This document shows, in pieces, positions 62,087 through 64,000 of a stretch of 64,000 nt of DNA. How positions within the stretch are numbered: position 1 is the stretch's first letter; each line of letters begins with the position of its first letter. The translations under genes and the position numbers were made by a program. The notes beneath the pieces are model-generated. The model made no database searches. It saw nothing but the letters and a program-made list of their open reading frames with translations, and was not told where the DNA came from. Source of the stretch: Antedon bifida (lineage: Eukaryota; Echinodermata; Crinoidea; Comatulida; Antedonidae); the NCBI GenBank assembly GCA_963402885.1, contig OY727093.1, positions 16,420,536-16,484,535 of the forward strand, written 5' to 3'.

Positions 62087-62845
62087 TTACACTTTAATAT
62101 TGTAAACATTTCCAAATTGATCAGCTTGTATTATACCATGTACCGTCAATTCTAATAGTAACCCACACTCTAATAGTAACCCCCCTTCTAGTAGTAACCC
62201 AACTTATAAGTCAATCTATAGTAATAACCCACTACTACTACTAGTAACCCATGGGGGAGGTTATTATTAGAGTCACAAAAACTATTGAAAAAATGACATT
62301 AAGACTGGTCGTTTATTATGCAGCAATATTTTGAAAATAAGGAGATAATGCATGTTGATCTCGGGAGGACTGAGTGTTTTTGAGTTTATAAAATAAAGTT
62401 CAAACAAATTTATTTATTCGTACTGTTTTATTATTTTTCTATGATTTGCTGACCGGAAAAGTTGGGGTGGGTTACTATTTTCAGGTGCCTTACTATTTAC
62501 AGGTGCCTAATTTAAGATTAGTAATAATAACCCACTACTCCAATAGTAATCCCCCTTCCCCCCCCCCCCCCCCCCCCCCCACTTCTAATAGTAACCCACC
62601 CTAAAAAACAATCAAAAAATAATAACCCAGGGTTACAATTAGAAGATTTACGGAATCAATTAGTTTAAACTAATTAATACATGCTATAGACTATTGTAGC
62701 CCAAATATCAAATTACACTTTTAATATTGCAAACATTTCCAAATTGATCAACTTGTAGTATATAACCATGTATCAATTAGTTTAAACTAATTAATCCATG
62801 CTATAATCTATAGACTATTGTAGCCCAAATATCGAATTACACTAT
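62087..62845. repeat. Microsatellite and short-duplication region
   Basis: Between the two long direct repeats lie (TAATAGTAACCC)-like arrays (about 62,150-62,270 and 62,520-62,640), a C-run at 62,560-62,580, and duplicated blocks (ATCAATTAGTTTAAACTAATTAAT at 62,656 and 62,776; ACATTTCCAAATTGATCA at 62,105 and 62,731). No coding potential seen. Confidence 0.7.
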
Positions 62846-63388
62846 TATTTATAATAATAACAGCAACCGGGAATCCACAAAATGTTAGGATTCAGCCAAG
62901 TAGCCTTTTTTGCAATTAAAATCTCATTACACGGAATCTCTTCGATGTTATAGAACACACTTCTCGTAGGTGTGTTGAATATGCGTGTAATAGCGTGTTG
63001 TATAAACGCGCCCTTAGGTGCAACAGCCTGACAAATTGATATGGTAACACTATTAAAAACAAGTATATCAATCAGAACGTTAACATACGTTATGTTATAT
63101 CTATTTTCAAACCTTTTAAAATCAAAAACTCATCAGCATCATTTTTTCATTCTTAACTTTCATCCTTATAATTATCCAATTTTGAATTGAGAATCCAGGA
63201 TTTGATGTCAACAATTTCGCTACCTCTTTCTTGCCTGCAAAATGAGAAAAACAAAAATGCAATTATTCTATCATCTCTTACAGATGTATTTGTCCTAAAT
63301 TTGTCCTATTTTGATGTCACATAACAGCTATCCACTTGGAATCGAGAAATTGAATATTTGCGACCAACAACCGGCCCATATTTTATAA

Positions 63389-64000
63389 TGTAAAATAAAT
63401 TTTAAAAAAAAATGTACTGGCATAACTGACGGCCGCAATAACTGGTGGCTGAAATGATCCCAAAAGAGTTATGTTGTCTGGTACTCGTTGTGTTGACATT
63501 AATAATGTCTTTTTCCTTTTCATATAGGCCTAGTGTCTGATGTGTTGATGGAGTAAATGTTCTTGGGCAGCTGGTTGCAGTTTTTCTCATTTTCTATGGC
63601 TATATTGTTCTTAGTTGATGTCATATTCTAAATATGTAATTTGTATTGTCATGACGTTGAAAATATTTAAATAACAATTGTCCATGTGGTTTTTAACATC
63701 TTTAGATTCATCAGAGATTCATCTGATGTTCAAATCCAGTAAAAGTATTGGATTATTTTATTGATGATTTGTTCTACTGTACAATCATGTAAGAATTAGA
63801 AATCTGGCTACTCGCTCAAAGCTGCTACAGTAATGTACTGTGTTAGGAATACTATTAATTGAATCTAACATACACTGGATAGTTCCTAATTTCAGTCTGT
63901 TACAGTATTAAATTTAAGAATTTTATTAGGGAACATACTACACTATAAATTGTGCTTCATATTTTCATATTCATACCGGTAATTTTTTAAAAAACATTTG
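63389..64000. repeat. Direct repeat of about 620 bp, copy 2 (cut by window end)
   Basis: Second copy of the repeat at 61,295-61,913. It reaches the window end, so its right border is unknown. Confidence 0.85.

Overview
The window reads as a DNA-virus-derived block of the herpesvirus lineage (order Herpesvirales, closest in flavour to the invertebrate malacoherpesviruses) embedded in an AT-rich metazoan genome. The virus-like part runs from base 1, already inside a gene, to about 57,000. It is densely coding on both strands, intron-less, with short or overlapping gene ends and CA/GT tracts before many start codons. The rest, 57,000-64,000, is gene-poor and AT-rich, with a tRNA-derived SINE, tandem repeats, a dispersed inverted-repeat element and many GGCCTAGGCCTA palindromes. 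Those palindromes hint at a marine deuterostome invertebrate host such as an echinoderm or a relative, but that is only an impression.

The herpesvirus assignment rests mainly on the gene at 38,798-40,117. It has the layout of a capsid maturation protease fused to an assembly scaffold, with an in-frame internal start for the scaffold alone and a V-D-A/S maturation site near the C terminus. Supporting genes are an AEP (UL52-like) primase, a family B DNA polymerase, a PD-(D/E)XK alkaline-nuclease-like protein, a candidate major capsid protein, two paralogous protein kinases and several membrane or secreted glycoprotein-like proteins. Host-manipulation genes include a three-BIR/UBA/RING inhibitor of apoptosis, a CARD-caspase homologue lacking the substrate-pocket loop, an ESCRT-III-like protein, an XRN/FEN-like nuclease, an HNH nuclease, an Ig-domain protein, a RING protein and a small NEMO/optineurin-like zinc-finger ORF.

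Layout: 1-6.4 kb, unknown and repeat-bearing small genes; 6.4-11.2 kb, a primase gene split by a CR1-like LINE; 11.2-26.7 kb, membrane proteins, nucleases, the ESCRT-III-like gene, an Ig protein and a BTB/BACK-like paralogue group; 26.7-32.9 kb, a capsid-like block broken by about 2 kb of AT-rich host-type DNA and by frame changes; 33-37.5 kb, nuclease, four-TM protein, zinc-finger and RING proteins; 37.65-52.0 kb, a segment of about 14 kb bounded by an inverted repeat of about 240-280 bp and holding the protease-scaffold, caspase, polymerase, kinase and IAP; 53.4-57.0 kb, a second kinase and a large unknown gene; 57-64 kb, host repeats.

The LINE in the primase, the insertion and frame changes in the capsid gene and the host-type flank all point to an endogenous, replication-defective copy. 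Most other reading frames are still open, so the integration may be fairly young or some genes may be retained. Frame changes in homopolymers could also be assembly errors. All family assignments were made by eye from motifs; no database search was run.
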